From the NCBI GenBank assembly GCA_904502225.1, contig CAJGDO010000017.1, forward strand, positions 1-29,329: DNA of 29,329 bases, read 5' to 3'. The notes beneath the pieces were generated by a model. It was not told where the DNA came from and searched no databases. It worked only from the letters and a program-made list of their open reading frames with translations. This DNA comes from an uncultured Clostridia bacterium. Its GTDB lineage: Bacteria; Bacillota; Clostridia; Christensenellales; Borkfalkiaceae. Position numbers and translations under genes: made by a program. This document shows, in pieces, positions 9,054-16,888 of the stretch (position 1 is its first letter; every line of letters begins with the position of its first letter).

Positions 9054-9716
9054 ATGGGCGAACTTTTTTTGTTTTCTTTTGGTGAGTTAAAAGGTTTTTT
9101 AAGTGGCAAATTGGTTTTTCTAACTTGCTTTATAATCGTGTTTGTTTTAACCGTGTTATGCCTTGCAATATCGCTTGGCAAACAAAATTATTCGGTTAAA
9201 AATCGGCTTTGGCTTGTCTTTGATTTTGTTAGTATTTTGCTGATTGATTTTTGGTTAGAATTTTATGTTTTTAATAGCATAAAATATTTGATTTTATTGC
9301 TTGCCGTTGAGTGCATAAGTTTATCAATCTGCCTTTTCGTTAATAAAAAGCAAAAACAAGACATAAAAGAAAATAAAAGCATAAAAGACTTTTTAAACAA
9401 GTGCTATTTAAGTCAAAACCAAGAAAAAAGCACCCAAAGTTTAGAAAATAAAAGTAAAGAAATTCGCTCTGAAGTTATAAGACCAAGCCTTGTAAAACAA
9501 AATGAGATTAAAGATGATATTGACTTTTCGCACGTTAAAACGGTTTTGAAAAAACTTGATTTTTACCCGTTAAAAGAGCAAGACAAAAAGAGTGCAAAAG
9601 AGTTAGAAAGAGCGATAATAGAAGCCGAAGAAAATGGACTTGACCAAAGGCTAAAGCAAAGCATAAACGATGGGCTTGGACAACTGTTAAAACTTATGTC
9701 CAAGTATGCAGTATAA
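9054..9716 (+). CDS. Membrane protein of unknown function, three N-terminal helices
   Basis: 220 aa with no family I recognise. Residues about 20-110 hold three hydrophobic segments (FLTCFIIVFVLTVLCLAI, a second around LVFDFVSILLIDFWL, a third around LILLLAVECISLSICLFV). The rest, about residues 112-220, is a charged, helix-prone, Lys/Glu/Gln-rich soluble tail that ends in a moderately hydrophobic helix (LGQLLKLMSKYAV). By the positive-inside rule the Lys-rich tail should be cytoplasmic. The start is supported by AGGGGT shortly before the ATG. It follows addA on the same strand but is probably separate from it. Its function cannot be read from sequence. Confidence 0.65.
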   Translation: MGELFLFSFGELKGFLSGKLVFLTCFIIVFVLTVLCLAISLGKQNYSVKNRLWLVFDFVSILLIDFWLEFYVFNSIKYLILLLAVECISLSICLFVNKKQKQDIKENKSIKDFLNKCYLSQNQEKSTQSLENKSKEIRSEVIRPSLVKQNEIKDDIDFSHVKTVLKKLDFYPLKEQDKKSAKELERAIIEAEENGLDQRLKQSINDGLGQLLKLMSKYAV

Positions 9717-9746
9717 TTAAAATAAGCCTTAAAAAGACTTTAATTG

Positions 9747-9776
9747 TTGACAGGCACAGCCATAATATTGTATAAT
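9747..9776 (+). promoter_or_regulatory. Promoter of the InlB-repeat lipoprotein gene
   Basis: Consensus TTGACA at 9747-9752, an 18-base spacer and consensus TATAAT at 9771-9776. A strong AGGAAGGA (9789-9796) and a GTG start at 9805 follow. Confidence 0.8.
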
Positions 9777-9804
9777 ATTAAAAAAATTAGGAAGGAAAAA
9801 ATAG

Positions 9805-11331
9805 GTGTTTTTTAAAAGGCTTGTCATAATTATATCGTGCGTGCTTTTGTGCGTCTTTTCGGCTTTTTCGTTTGCTGGGTGTAAAGACGACACTTTTACC
9901 GTAAGGTTTGAAAGCGGTGCGGTTGACGCTGAACTTTATTATGGCAAGCAAGTTCAAAAGGTTTCATCATCAAGCAAAATCGTAGAGCCGATTTATATTA
10001 GACCGGGCTTTAATTTCGTTGGCTGGAACAGGTCGATTTCAAGGCTTGAAAAGGACAGCACGGTGGTTGCACAGTGGAAAGCATATGACTTTCAAGTGAC
10101 CTTTTATGCAAACGGCGGTGCAGATGAAAGTGGCAACAAAATTGTCACCTTGCAAACGGATAGTGCCTATAATTTATATGAAAACCAACCAAACTTTACC
10201 AAAGAGGGTTATGATTTAAGTTGGGATTTAGATTTAAAAGAGATTACAAGGTCGTGTTCGGTAAACGCTATTTGGACGCCAAAAAAATATGACCTTGTTT
10301 TTAAGGATATTAACGGAAACGACTTTGCCCAAAATATAACAAAAATCAATTATAACGACAAGGTGGGCGAAATTGACATAACACCACCTGCTATTTCGGG
10401 CAAAAGGCTTGCTTATTGGGAAAACCAAGATGGATTGCCTCTCGATAAAGGCGTGGTTTGGAAGGTTGACAATGGCGAAACGCTTTATCCAAAATATGTT
10501 TCGGATAGCGAATTTTTAATCAAATACGATATTAACGGTGCTCAAAGGGGGCAAAAAGTTTATTCATATTCTCCTGATAGCGAACTTGTGTTGATTGACC
10601 CGATTAGAGTGGGTTATGGCTTTAACGGCTGGCTTATAAACGATAGCCAAGTGCCAAAATTAAGCCAAGATATAACTATCGAAGACTTTAAGGTAAACGG
10701 AAATTATCAAGACGTTTGTCTTACTGCCGTTTGGGAAAGCAGACCATACAGGATAACCTTTAATACTGACGGCGGAACGCTTTTGGGTCAATGGACAAAA
10801 GACGTTTGGTTTGGCGAAACTTTGGGGCAATTGCCAACGGCTGAAAAGCAAGGCTATGAATTTTTCGGTTGGGAATATAACGGGGAGATTTTTAAGGACA
10901 CGGCTGTTTGGGAAGTGCCAAGCGATTCAACCTTTAAAGCGGTTTATAAAGCAAAATATACAATTCGTTTTTCTTTAACCACGACCATAGGCAAGGAAAA
11001 TACTGAACTTGAGTGCAAGTTGATTAAGTGGGGCGGGGTTGTGAACGACGGCATCACCCAATTTACCGACGTTGAGTTTGAACTTGTTGAGGGCGAATCG
11101 CTTTACAGCAAATATGGCTTTGAAGTTATGCCGGTTGTTGACCCTATTGAACCAAAGGGGCAAAACGAATATCTTTTTGGAAACAGTTGGATATTTGTTG
11201 ATGCAAGCGGAAACGCACACCATATCAAGCAAGGCACAATCTTTAACAGTGAAAGTTTAAACGGAATAAAGGGTGGGGACGTTATAATCCTTAAACCTAA
11301 TTGCAAGATGGTTTGGTCGCCAAGATATTAA
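9805..11331 (+). CDS. Lipoprotein built from InlB B-type (Listeria-Bacteroides) repeats
   Basis: 508 aa, starting at a GTG placed eight bases after AGGAAGGA. The signal peptide ends in FAGC with the lipidated Cys at residue 26. The mature part is a chain of about five InlB B-repeat/List_Bact_rpt units of roughly 65-80 residues, each beginning F.V.F..G or Y.I.F.T.GG and carrying G..F.GW and ..A.W signatures. The fifth, near residues 313-385, is the clearest (ITFNTDGG, GYEFFGWEY, TFKAVYKA). The last 120 residues diverge and may form a separate cap. These repeats are small beta-sheet spacers in surface proteins, so a stalk or adhesin role is likely, but no partner is evident. It is transcribed from its own consensus promoter and ends at a terminator. 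Confidence 0.85.
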   Translation: MFFKRLVIIISCVLLCVFSAFSFAGCKDDTFTVRFESGAVDAELYYGKQVQKVSSSSKIVEPIYIRPGFNFVGWNRSISRLEKDSTVVAQWKAYDFQVTFYANGGADESGNKIVTLQTDSAYNLYENQPNFTKEGYDLSWDLDLKEITRSCSVNAIWTPKKYDLVFKDINGNDFAQNITKINYNDKVGEIDITPPAISGKRLAYWENQDGLPLDKGVVWKVDNGETLYPKYVSDSEFLIKYDINGAQRGQKVYSYSPDSELVLIDPIRVGYGFNGWLINDSQVPKLSQDITIEDFKVNGNYQDVCLTAVWESRPYRITFNTDGGTLLGQWTKDVWFGETLGQLPTAEKQGYEFFGWEYNGEIFKDTAVWEVPSDSTFKAVYKAKYTIRFSLTTTIGKENTELECKLIKWGGVVNDGITQFTDVEFELVEGESLYSKYGFEVMPVVDPIEPKGQNEYLFGNSWIFVDASGNAHHIKQGTIFNSESLNGIKGGDVIILKPNCKMVWSPRY

Positions 11332-11336
11332 TAAAA

Positions 11337-11380
11337 AAAGCCACACGATATTGATTCGGGTGGCTTTAACTTTAAATTTA
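11337..11380 (+). terminator. Terminator after the InlB-repeat lipoprotein gene
   Basis: Stem AAAGCCAC (11337-11344) with GTGGCTTT (11360-11367), extended inward by CGA/TCG around one mismatch, then interrupted T runs. It begins six bases after the stop codon. Confidence 0.7.
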
Positions 11381-11389
11381 GATTAGACA

Positions 11390-11395
11390 TATAAT
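11390..11395 (+). promoter_or_regulatory. Possible -10 element giving a very short leader
   Basis: A consensus TATAAT lies nine bases before the ATG at 11405, so the mRNA would carry only two or three untranslated bases. There is no good -35 at standard spacing and only a poor purine run before the ATG. Confidence 0.4.
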
Positions 11396-11404
11396 ACAAA
11401 GAGT

Positions 11405-11836
11405 ATGTCTAAAAAAACCGAGAGTTATAAAACAATTCAATTAAGCAAAGCGAGTTTTGGTCATCACGGTCAAACAAGCGTTATTTTGCAACAAATAAGG
11501 TGTTATTTTTTATATAAAACACTCTTAACTGAAAGTGAACGGCAGACCTTATTAAAGGTTATTTGCTGTAATATAAAACATCTTTTGTTGCTAAATTTAG
11601 GTCAGCCGTACTTTTCTTATGAAAAGAACACTTATGCGTATTATAAAGAGATAACCGCCAGCGATAAAAACAGCAAAAAAATGTTTTTGGACCTGCTTGC
11701 AAGCCAAACCTTGCTGTCTATGGAATATCAATTGCTTTTAGAAAGTGGGAATTTTGAGTTAAAGGATATAGTTGAGCAAATTATTTTGGAAAGCAAAGTG
11801 TGTGAAAATAGCATAAAATCACAAATAACAGTATAA
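11405..11836 (+). CDS. Ferritin-like four-helix protein with degenerate metal site (tentative)
   Basis: 143 aa, all-helical in appearance. I tentatively align it with the ferritin-like/manganese-catalase-related family common in Clostridia. That family has a G..S-E start to helix 1, an E..H in helix 2, an E..A..QY in helix 3 and an E..H in helix 4. The spacing matches (G22-x2-S25, H59 then LG about five residues on, Y108, then an ESKVCE block). The acidic ligands do not: the expected helix-1 Glu is V26, the helix-2 Glu is near N56, the helix-3 Glu is Q101 and the helix-4 His is C133. If the alignment is right, this is a paralogue that no longer binds the di-metal centre. It sits just before the kinase/phosphatase pair but has its own short upstream region. 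Alternatively it is an unrelated helical protein. Confidence 0.45.
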   Translation: MSKKTESYKTIQLSKASFGHHGQTSVILQQIRCYFLYKTLLTESERQTLLKVICCNIKHLLLLNLGQPYFSYEKNTYAYYKEITASDKNSKKMFLDLLASQTLLSMEYQLLLESGNFELKDIVEQIILESKVCENSIKSQITV

Positions 11837-11861
11837 AAATGCGAATATTTTTGCTTTTTTA

Positions 11862-11890
11862 TTGCTTTTATTTTATATTTAATGTATAAT
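11862..11890 (+). promoter_or_regulatory. Promoter of the kinase/phosphatase pair
   Basis: TTGCTT at 11862-11867, a 17-base spacer and consensus TATAAT at 11885-11890. About 30 bases of leader follow, with a strong GAGGGGGAAG (11913-11922) before the ATG. Confidence 0.75.
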
Positions 11891-11925
11891 GTATAAGGAA
11901 TACGATTATTTCGAGGGGGAAGAAT

Positions 11926-12663
11926 ATGCCTTTATATAAGAAAAATAGTAAGTTAGATAATTTTGGTAGAATTTACGTTGATGAAAAGGATAGTGAAAAG
12001 AACGAGGACTATAACAGACTTAAAGACAACGTTTTGTATATGAACGTTGACGGCAACACCAAGGTTATTCAAATTGAATCTGCACTTATGTCAGAAGGGA
12101 AGACAACTGTTGTTTGCAATCTTGCCGTTAGTTTGGGTTTGACAAACAAAAAGGTTATTGTTGTTGACATTGACTTCCGCCGTCCAAAAGTTCACAGGAT
12201 GTTTTCTGTTAGTAAAGACGTGGGCGTTGCTGAATACGTTTTAGAAGACAAGAAGTTGGACGAAGTTATTAAGACAACCGAATATAAAAACGTTGATATC
12301 ATTACCCGTGGTGCAAAGGTATATAATTCATCACTTCTTTTGGTGTCGGACAAGTTTAAGAAACTTATTGCAGACTTAAGAGAAAAATATGATTTCGTAT
12401 TTTTAGATTGTGCCCCTGTTTTACAAATTTCAGACTATATCCACGTTTCAAAAGTTTCTGACGGCGTGTTGTTCTTGGTTGCTTACGGCATAACGACAAA
12501 AACTCAAGTTTTTGAAGCAGTTAAACAACTTAAACAAAACAACGCTAATATTTTAGGTACAGTTTTCACAATGTACGATAATAAGAGCGACAAAGCATCT
12601 TACAATAAAGAAAATTATTATAAATATAGGTATATTGAACAACCTACTATAGACGAAGAATAA
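11926..12663 (+). CDS. CpsD/BY-kinase-type tyrosine kinase ATPase without membrane modulator
   Basis: 245 aa, the cytoplasmic ATPase domain of the bacterial tyrosine kinase family (CpsD/CapB/YwqD). Seen: Walker A variant SALMSEGKTT (52-61, with Met where Pro is usual), Walker A' VDIDFRRP (80-87), Walker B VFLDCAP (158-164) and a C-terminal Tyr cluster (Y226, Y231, Y232, Y234, Y236) of the kind that is autophosphorylated. The N-terminal EX2RX2R oligomerisation motif is altered to EDYNRLK. In known systems the kinase is activated by a CpsC-type transmembrane partner and controls capsule or exopolysaccharide assembly. No such partner and no glycosyltransferase gene is in this window. The next gene is the matching phosphatase, 12 bases downstream. 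Confidence 0.85.
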   Translation: MPLYKKNSKLDNFGRIYVDEKDSEKNEDYNRLKDNVLYMNVDGNTKVIQIESALMSEGKTTVVCNLAVSLGLTNKKVIVVDIDFRRPKVHRMFSVSKDVGVAEYVLEDKKLDEVIKTTEYKNVDIITRGAKVYNSSLLLVSDKFKKLIADLREKYDFVFLDCAPVLQISDYIHVSKVSDGVLFLVAYGITTKTQVFEAVKQLKQNNANILGTVFTMYDNKSDKASYNKENYYKYRYIEQPTIDEE

Positions 12664-12675
12664 TTAAGATAATTT

Positions 12676-13362
12676 ATGATAGACATTCACACACATATTT
12701 TGCCTTTTGTAGATGATGGAAGTGCCGACGCAGACCTTTCACTTTCAATGCTTAAAGAATGTGTTGAACAAGGTATAACCGACGTTATATTGACACCGCA
12801 TTATCGCAAAATGTATAAAAAAACGCCAAGCGAACTTAAGAGCGAGTTTGAAAAGTTCAAGAGTTTGGCAGAAGGGCAACTTCCAATCAATATATACTTG
12901 GGGCAAGAATTTTATATTGATGGCGATTATAAAGCCAATATCAACAAAGGCGAGGCGTTGACCATAAACGACACCAAATATTTGCTTATTGAGTTTGAAT
13001 ATATCAACGACGTTGAAATGGTGGATATCGTTTATGAAATTAAAATGCTTGGATACGTGCCTATCGTTGCACACTATGAAAGGTATTTTGATTCTGATTT
13101 AAGCCAAGCGATAGAGATTAAAAACGTGGGCGGGCTAATCCAAGTAAACGCTGATTCGTTGGTTGGGGCAAGCAAAAAGTTTTATCACAAATTAATAAAG
13201 CAACTTTTCAAAAACGATTTAGTCGATTTTGTTGCAAGCGACGTTCATTATGACAGGGAAAACTTGCTATCAAAAGCAAAACGCTTTGTTGAGAAAAAAT
13301 ACGGCAAAGAAATGGCGAATAGATTATTTATTGAAAACGCAAAAAAACTTATTGAAGGTTAG
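12676..13362 (+). CDS. CpsB/YwqE-type PHP-domain tyrosine phosphatase
   Basis: 228 aa, metal-dependent protein-tyrosine phosphatase of the PHP family, expected to dephosphorylate the kinase encoded just upstream. Metal-binding residues of the family are visible: H5-x-H7 (DIHTHILP), D13/D14, H42 (TPHY), E78 (GQEF), H133 (AHYER), D189-x-H191 (SDVHYD). Length and order are typical and no key residue is missing. No Shine-Dalgarno precedes the ATG, which lies 12 bases after the kinase stop, so translation probably depends on coupling. The stop codon is inside a terminator hairpin, which ends the two-gene unit. Confidence 0.9.
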   Translation: MIDIHTHILPFVDDGSADADLSLSMLKECVEQGITDVILTPHYRKMYKKTPSELKSEFEKFKSLAEGQLPINIYLGQEFYIDGDYKANINKGEALTINDTKYLLIEFEYINDVEMVDIVYEIKMLGYVPIVAHYERYFDSDLSQAIEIKNVGGLIQVNADSLVGASKKFYHKLIKQLFKNDLVDFVASDVHYDRENLLSKAKRFVEKKYGKEMANRLFIENAKKLIEG

Positions 13363-13382
13363 ACTTTGAGTCTGACCTTTTT
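13355..13382 (+). terminator. Terminator hairpin containing the phosphatase stop codon
   Basis: AAGGTTAGACT (13355-13365) pairs with AGTCTGACCTT (13369-13379) around a 3-base loop, one G-T pair, and runs into TTT. The TAG stop (13360-13362) is in the 5' arm, so a terminating ribosome could melt the hairpin. Confidence 0.7.
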
Positions 13383-13393
13383 ACAAGGAAAAA

Positions 13394-14092
13394 ATGGAAA
13401 AGACGATTATTGCAATCGGTGGTGGGGAAATCAGAAACAAAACCACCCTTGAAATTGATAGATATATAGCAAACCTTGCTAAAATTCACGCTGGCGAAAA
13501 AAGGGCAACCGCACTTTTTTTAGGCACGGCTTCGCACGATAGTATGCCTTATTTTAACAGTTTTAGAAAGACCTATACTTCGGTTTTTGATATTAAAGCA
13601 GAAGTGGGTTTAATAGTTTACGGTGAAATGGACAAGCAAAAAATCCAAGAAAAGTTCGATAAAGCAGACTGCATTTATATAGGCGGTGGGGATACCCTTT
13701 TTATGCTTGAAAAATGGCAAGAGTTTGGCATTACCGATATGCTTATCAACGCATATAATCAAGGCAAAATAATTTGCGGGCTTTCGGCTGGTGCAATTTG
13801 CTGGTTTAAGGATATGTACACCGATTATGAGATTATGCGTGGGCAAAGTGCTGATTACGTGCTTAAAAAGGGCTTGGGCGTTTTAGACGGATGTATGTGC
13901 CCACACTTTAACCAAAGGGAAAAGGACTTTTTAACGGCTTTTAAGGAAAATAAAATTCAAAGTTGCTATTGCGTTGAAAACGATTGTGCTATCGAGTTTA
14001 TTGACGGAAAGTTTACAAAATCTATTTCAAGTGGCGGAAAGGCATACTTGATTAAGGCTGATGGCGACCAAATTTTAAGGCAGGAAATTTAA
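13394..14092 (+). CDS. Peptidase E-like serine peptidase (family S51)
   Basis: 232 aa, cytoplasmic class-I-glutamine-amidotransferase-fold peptidase. The family includes dipeptidase E, which cleaves N-terminal Asp from dipeptides, and YgaJ-type relatives. Seen: an N-terminal AIGGGEI loop, IYIGGGDT (95-101), the nucleophile elbow GLSAGA with Ser131, and His171 in CPHFNQRE. AAGGA lies six bases before the ATG. It starts directly after the terminator that closes the phosphatase gene, and its stop overlaps the queH start by one base (TAATG), so it is cotranscribed with queH and the permease. Substrate preference cannot be assigned. A cyanophycinase-like relative is less likely given the short length. 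Confidence 0.85.
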   Translation: MEKTIIAIGGGEIRNKTTLEIDRYIANLAKIHAGEKRATALFLGTASHDSMPYFNSFRKTYTSVFDIKAEVGLIVYGEMDKQKIQEKFDKADCIYIGGGDTLFMLEKWQEFGITDMLINAYNQGKIICGLSAGAICWFKDMYTDYEIMRGQSADYVLKKGLGVLDGCMCPHFNQREKDFLTAFKENKIQSCYCVENDCAIEFIDGKFTKSISSGGKAYLIKADGDQILRQEI

Positions 14093-14688
14093 TGAACAAG
14101 GTAAATTTCAACAAACTTATGCTTGAAGAAATGAAGAATAACAGTGGCAAAAAACTTCTTCTTCACTCTTGCTGTGCACCTTGCTCAACTGCCTGTATCG
14201 AAAGGTTGAAAGAGCATTTTGACTTGACCGTTTTTTATTATAACCCAAACATTGACACCGAAGCAGAGTTTTCTTTAAGGGCAGAAGAGCAAGAGCGATA
14301 CTGTAAAACAGAGGGCGTTAATTGTATTGTTGATGATTATGATAAAAACGCCTTTTTACAAACTATTAAGGGGTTAGAAACAGAGTTTGAGGGCGGAAAA
14401 AGGTGCGAAAAGTGTTTTTATTTAAGGTTAAAACAAACGGCTTTAATAAGCAAGGAATTGGGCTATGATTACTTTGCAACAACCTTAACCGTAAGCCCAC
14501 TTAAAAACGCAACGCTTATCAACAAAATAGGGAAAGAAATAGAAAAAGAAGTTGGCGTTAAATATCTTCCTACCGATTTTAAAAAGGATAACGGATATTT
14601 ACGCTCAATCCAATTAAGTAAAGAATATGAACTTTACCGCCAAGATTATTGTGGGTGCGAGTTCTCGAAAAAACAAAAAGGAGTTTAA
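14092..14688 (+). CDS. queH: QueH, epoxyqueuosine reductase (non-cobalamin type)
   Basis: 198 aa, the QueH (former DUF208) family. It carries out the last step of queuosine synthesis, reducing epoxyqueuosine to queuosine in tRNAs with a GUN anticodon, and replaces the cobalamin-dependent QueG. The signature cysteines are present: C27-C28-x2-C31 near the N-terminus (LLLHSCCAPC), C105-x2-C108 (GGKRCEKC) and C187-x-C189 (CGC) near the C-terminus, which serve the Fe-S and metal sites. FYYNPNI and LTVSPLKN are also typical. It overlaps the peptidase gene by one base with AGGA upstream, and the permease start follows its stop by two bases. No other queuosine gene is in the window, so Q precursors may be salvaged or made elsewhere. 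Confidence 0.95.
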   Translation: MNKVNFNKLMLEEMKNNSGKKLLLHSCCAPCSTACIERLKEHFDLTVFYYNPNIDTEAEFSLRAEEQERYCKTEGVNCIVDDYDKNAFLQTIKGLETEFEGGKRCEKCFYLRLKQTALISKELGYDYFATTLTVSPLKNATLINKIGKEIEKEVGVKYLPTDFKKDNGYLRSIQLSKEYELYRQDYCGCEFSKKQKGV

Positions 14689-14690
14689 CT

Positions 14691-15650
14691 ATGGGCGAGT
14701 TTATTTTTATGTTAAAAAAGGTTATTATGTTCGTTTTGCTTGCTATCCCTGGCTATTTATTGGTAAAAACAAAACGCCTAAAAAGTTCTGATTCGCACAG
14801 TATATCAACTATATTATTATACGTTGGTTTGCCTTTTATGATTTTGGTTAGCACGTTGGGGTTAAAATTATCAACCCAAACCATAATTGATATTTCGTTA
14901 ATAACGATTATCTTTATTCTTTCAATAATCGTTCTTGTTTTACTTTCAAAGATTTTTTCAAAATATGAACCGCTAGCAGACCAAAGGCGTATGGCAAGGT
15001 TTTGTATGATATTCCCAAACAACGGCTTTATAGGCATACCTTTGGCGGCAGCACTATTCCCAGAAGGCCACGCCTTGTATGCGGTTGTGGCATATTCGGG
15101 CGTGTTGAACGTTTTAACTAACGTCACTTGGCCAACTTATGGCAGTTATATGCTTACGGGCGATAAAAAGCATATTTCGGCAAAGGGTTTGCTCACAAAC
15201 TTCGTTTTAATCGCATTTATTTTAGGTATTATCCTTAACTTGTTGGGGGTTAAATCTTTAGTTCCAGAAGTGTTGGAATACTCAAATCACTTTAAGGGGA
15301 TAGTGGTTGCCCTTTCAATGACCATTTTGGGCATGAAGTTTGCAGATATGCAAATGTCAAAACTATTTACAAACAAAAAGGTATATTATTTAAGCATTGT
15401 AAGGCTTATAATATCTCCAATACTAATCGTTGGCGTGCTTTTACTTATAAGACCTTTTGCTTATATAAGTGCAGAAGTAGTAATAGCAACGTATATTGCG
15501 TTCTCAATGCCAACGGCAGCAATGGCACCAACCATTGCAGATAAGTTTAACATTGATAGTGAAGACTCTGTGCTTTACACTTTAGGTTCAACAATATTTT
15601 CAGTTATAACAATTCCTGTGCTTTACTTGTTGCTAAACTTAATAATTTAA
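14691..15650 (+). CDS. AEC-family (auxin efflux carrier-like) permease
   Basis: 319 aa from the ATG at 14691, which follows AAGGAG (14678-14683) by seven bases. A longer in-frame reading from 14649 would run back into queH and has no ribosome site. The protein has about ten hydrophobic segments in two five-helix halves, with family landmarks such as LLYVGLPFMIL in the first half, RFCMIFPNNGFIGIPLAAALFP in the middle, and FSMPTAAMAPTIADKF with a following Asp/Glu-rich stretch near the end. AEC proteins export or exchange small organic anions such as malate. The substrate here is not known. It is the last gene of the pepE-like/queH run and ends at a bidirectional terminator. Confidence 0.9.
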   Translation: MGEFIFMLKKVIMFVLLAIPGYLLVKTKRLKSSDSHSISTILLYVGLPFMILVSTLGLKLSTQTIIDISLITIIFILSIIVLVLLSKIFSKYEPLADQRRMARFCMIFPNNGFIGIPLAAALFPEGHALYAVVAYSGVLNVLTNVTWPTYGSYMLTGDKKHISAKGLLTNFVLIAFILGIILNLLGVKSLVPEVLEYSNHFKGIVVALSMTILGMKFADMQMSKLFTNKKVYYLSIVRLIISPILIVGVLLLIRPFAYISAEVVIATYIAFSMPTAAMAPTIADKFNIDSEDSVLYTLGSTIFSVITIPVLYLLLNLII

Positions 15651-15666
15651 TAAACGCATAAAAAAC

Positions 15667-15698
15667 AAATCGCTGTGACAAAAAGTCACAGCGATTTT
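15667..15698. terminator. Bidirectional terminator between the permease gene and nagA
   Basis: Perfect 13-bp stem AAATCGCTGTGAC (15667-15679) with GTCACAGCGATTT (15685-15697) around five A's. T-rich sequence follows on the plus strand, and on the minus strand the stem is followed by TTTGTTTTTTATG. Confidence 0.85.
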
Positions 15699-15712
15699 AG
15701 TTTTGCTTTATA

Positions 15713-16864
15713 TTACTTTTTATAAACTGTTTTTCCGTTTCTAATAGTTTGGGCAACTGAAAAATCTTGGTTAAGAACAGTTAAATCAGCGTTTTTGCCG
15801 ACCTTGATTGAACCACGCTCGTTATCAACTTTAAGGTTTTTAGCAGGGTTAATGGTTGCAAAATCAACAGCATCGGTAAATGAAACGCCACATTTTTCAA
15901 CAAGGTTTTTAACAGCGTCGTTCATCTTTAAGATACTGCCAGCAAGAGCCCCGTTTTCAAGCCTTGCTTCGCCGTTTTTAACGATAACCTTTTGACCACC
16001 AAGTTCGCTTATGCCGTCAGACAAATGTTTTGCACGCATAGAATCGGTGATAAGAGTGAACTTATCGTGTGGTTTATTTTTAATAAGCAACTTGATTGCA
16101 GGCACGCTTAAATGGATAGTATCGCAAATGGCTTCACAGTTAAGGCTGTCAAAAAGCATAGCACTGCCAACCGTTCCAATTTCTCTGTGGTGAAGCCCTT
16201 TTTGAGCGTTGTATGTATGGGTAATGTTTGATAAGCCATTTTCGATAGCCTTTTCAATGTCGTTATATCCAGCATCGGTGTGACCGGCACTTGCAATCAC
16301 GCCTTTTTCTTTTAGGTGGGCAATAAGTTTATCCGCACCCTCGGTTTCAGGGGACAAACTAACAATTTTAATGTTGTTGCCACTTGCACTGTTATATTTA
16401 TCAAAAACTTCAATGCTTGGGCTTGCAACGTAATCAAGTGGTTGTGCACCGATATGTTTTGTTGAAATAAATGGACCTTCTAAATGAATGCCCAAAACTT
16501 CAGCACCGTTTTCAAAGTTAGAGCCTTTATATTCTTTAACGGCATTCATTGCCTTTAAGATATTTTCAGGGCTTTGGGTCATTGTGGTTGCAAGAAAAGC
16601 CGTTGTGCCTTCACTTGCAAGTGCGTTTGCAATATTTGATAACGCTTCAACACTTCCGTCCATAGCGTCAGAGCCTGCCGCACCGTGAACGTGTTGGTCA
16701 ATAAAGCCCGCAACCACCACTTGACCATCAATATAATCAAGTGGGCAAGTGATTTTATTTTCATCGTCGCCAATATAAGCGATTTTTCCCTTTTCAATAC
16801 CTAAATTAGTTTTTATAATACCTTTGCCTTCAACGTAAATTAAAGCGTTTTTAAAACCTTGCAT
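15713..16864 (-). CDS. nagA: N-acetylglucosamine-6-phosphate deacetylase
   Basis: 383 aa, amidohydrolase-superfamily enzyme that removes acetate from GlcNAc-6-P to give glucosamine-6-P in amino-sugar catabolism and wall recycling. Active-site residues are in order: H58-x-H60 (DQHVHG), E129 (HLEGPF), H195 (SAGHTDA), H216 (ITHTYNA), H251 and D274 (LITDSMRA). Length is normal for the family. AGGAG lies about seven bases before the ATG. No nagB is adjacent. The gene lies downstream of the DUF421/DUF4363 pair on the same strand after a gap of about 115 bases that contains its own -10 and a palindrome, so it is probably transcribed separately and may be repressed there. Confidence 0.95.
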   Translation of the reverse strand: MQGFKNALIYVEGKGIIKTNLGIEKGKIAYIGDDENKITCPLDYIDGQVVVAGFIDQHVHGAAGSDAMDGSVEALSNIANALASEGTTAFLATTMTQSPENILKAMNAVKEYKGSNFENGAEVLGIHLEGPFISTKHIGAQPLDYVASPSIEVFDKYNSASGNNIKIVSLSPETEGADKLIAHLKEKGVIASAGHTDAGYNDIEKAIENGLSNITHTYNAQKGLHHREIGTVGSAMLFDSLNCEAICDTIHLSVPAIKLLIKNKPHDKFTLITDSMRAKHLSDGISELGGQKVIVKNGEARLENGALAGSILKMNDAVKNLVEKCGVSFTDAVDFATINPAKNLKVDNERGSIKVGKNADLTVLNQDFSVAQTIRNGKTVYKK

Positions 16865-16888
16865 AATTTTCTCCTATGCTTATTCGTT

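Noticed and set aside
11838..11860. Small hairpin with T run after the ferritin-like gene as a terminator
   Set aside because: The stem is only about 5 bp with a G-T pair; the T run is simply part of the A+T-rich promoter region that follows.
14649..14690. Upstream in-frame extension of the AEC permease
   Set aside because: It overlaps the end of queH, has no ribosome site, and AAGGAG fixes the ATG at 14691.
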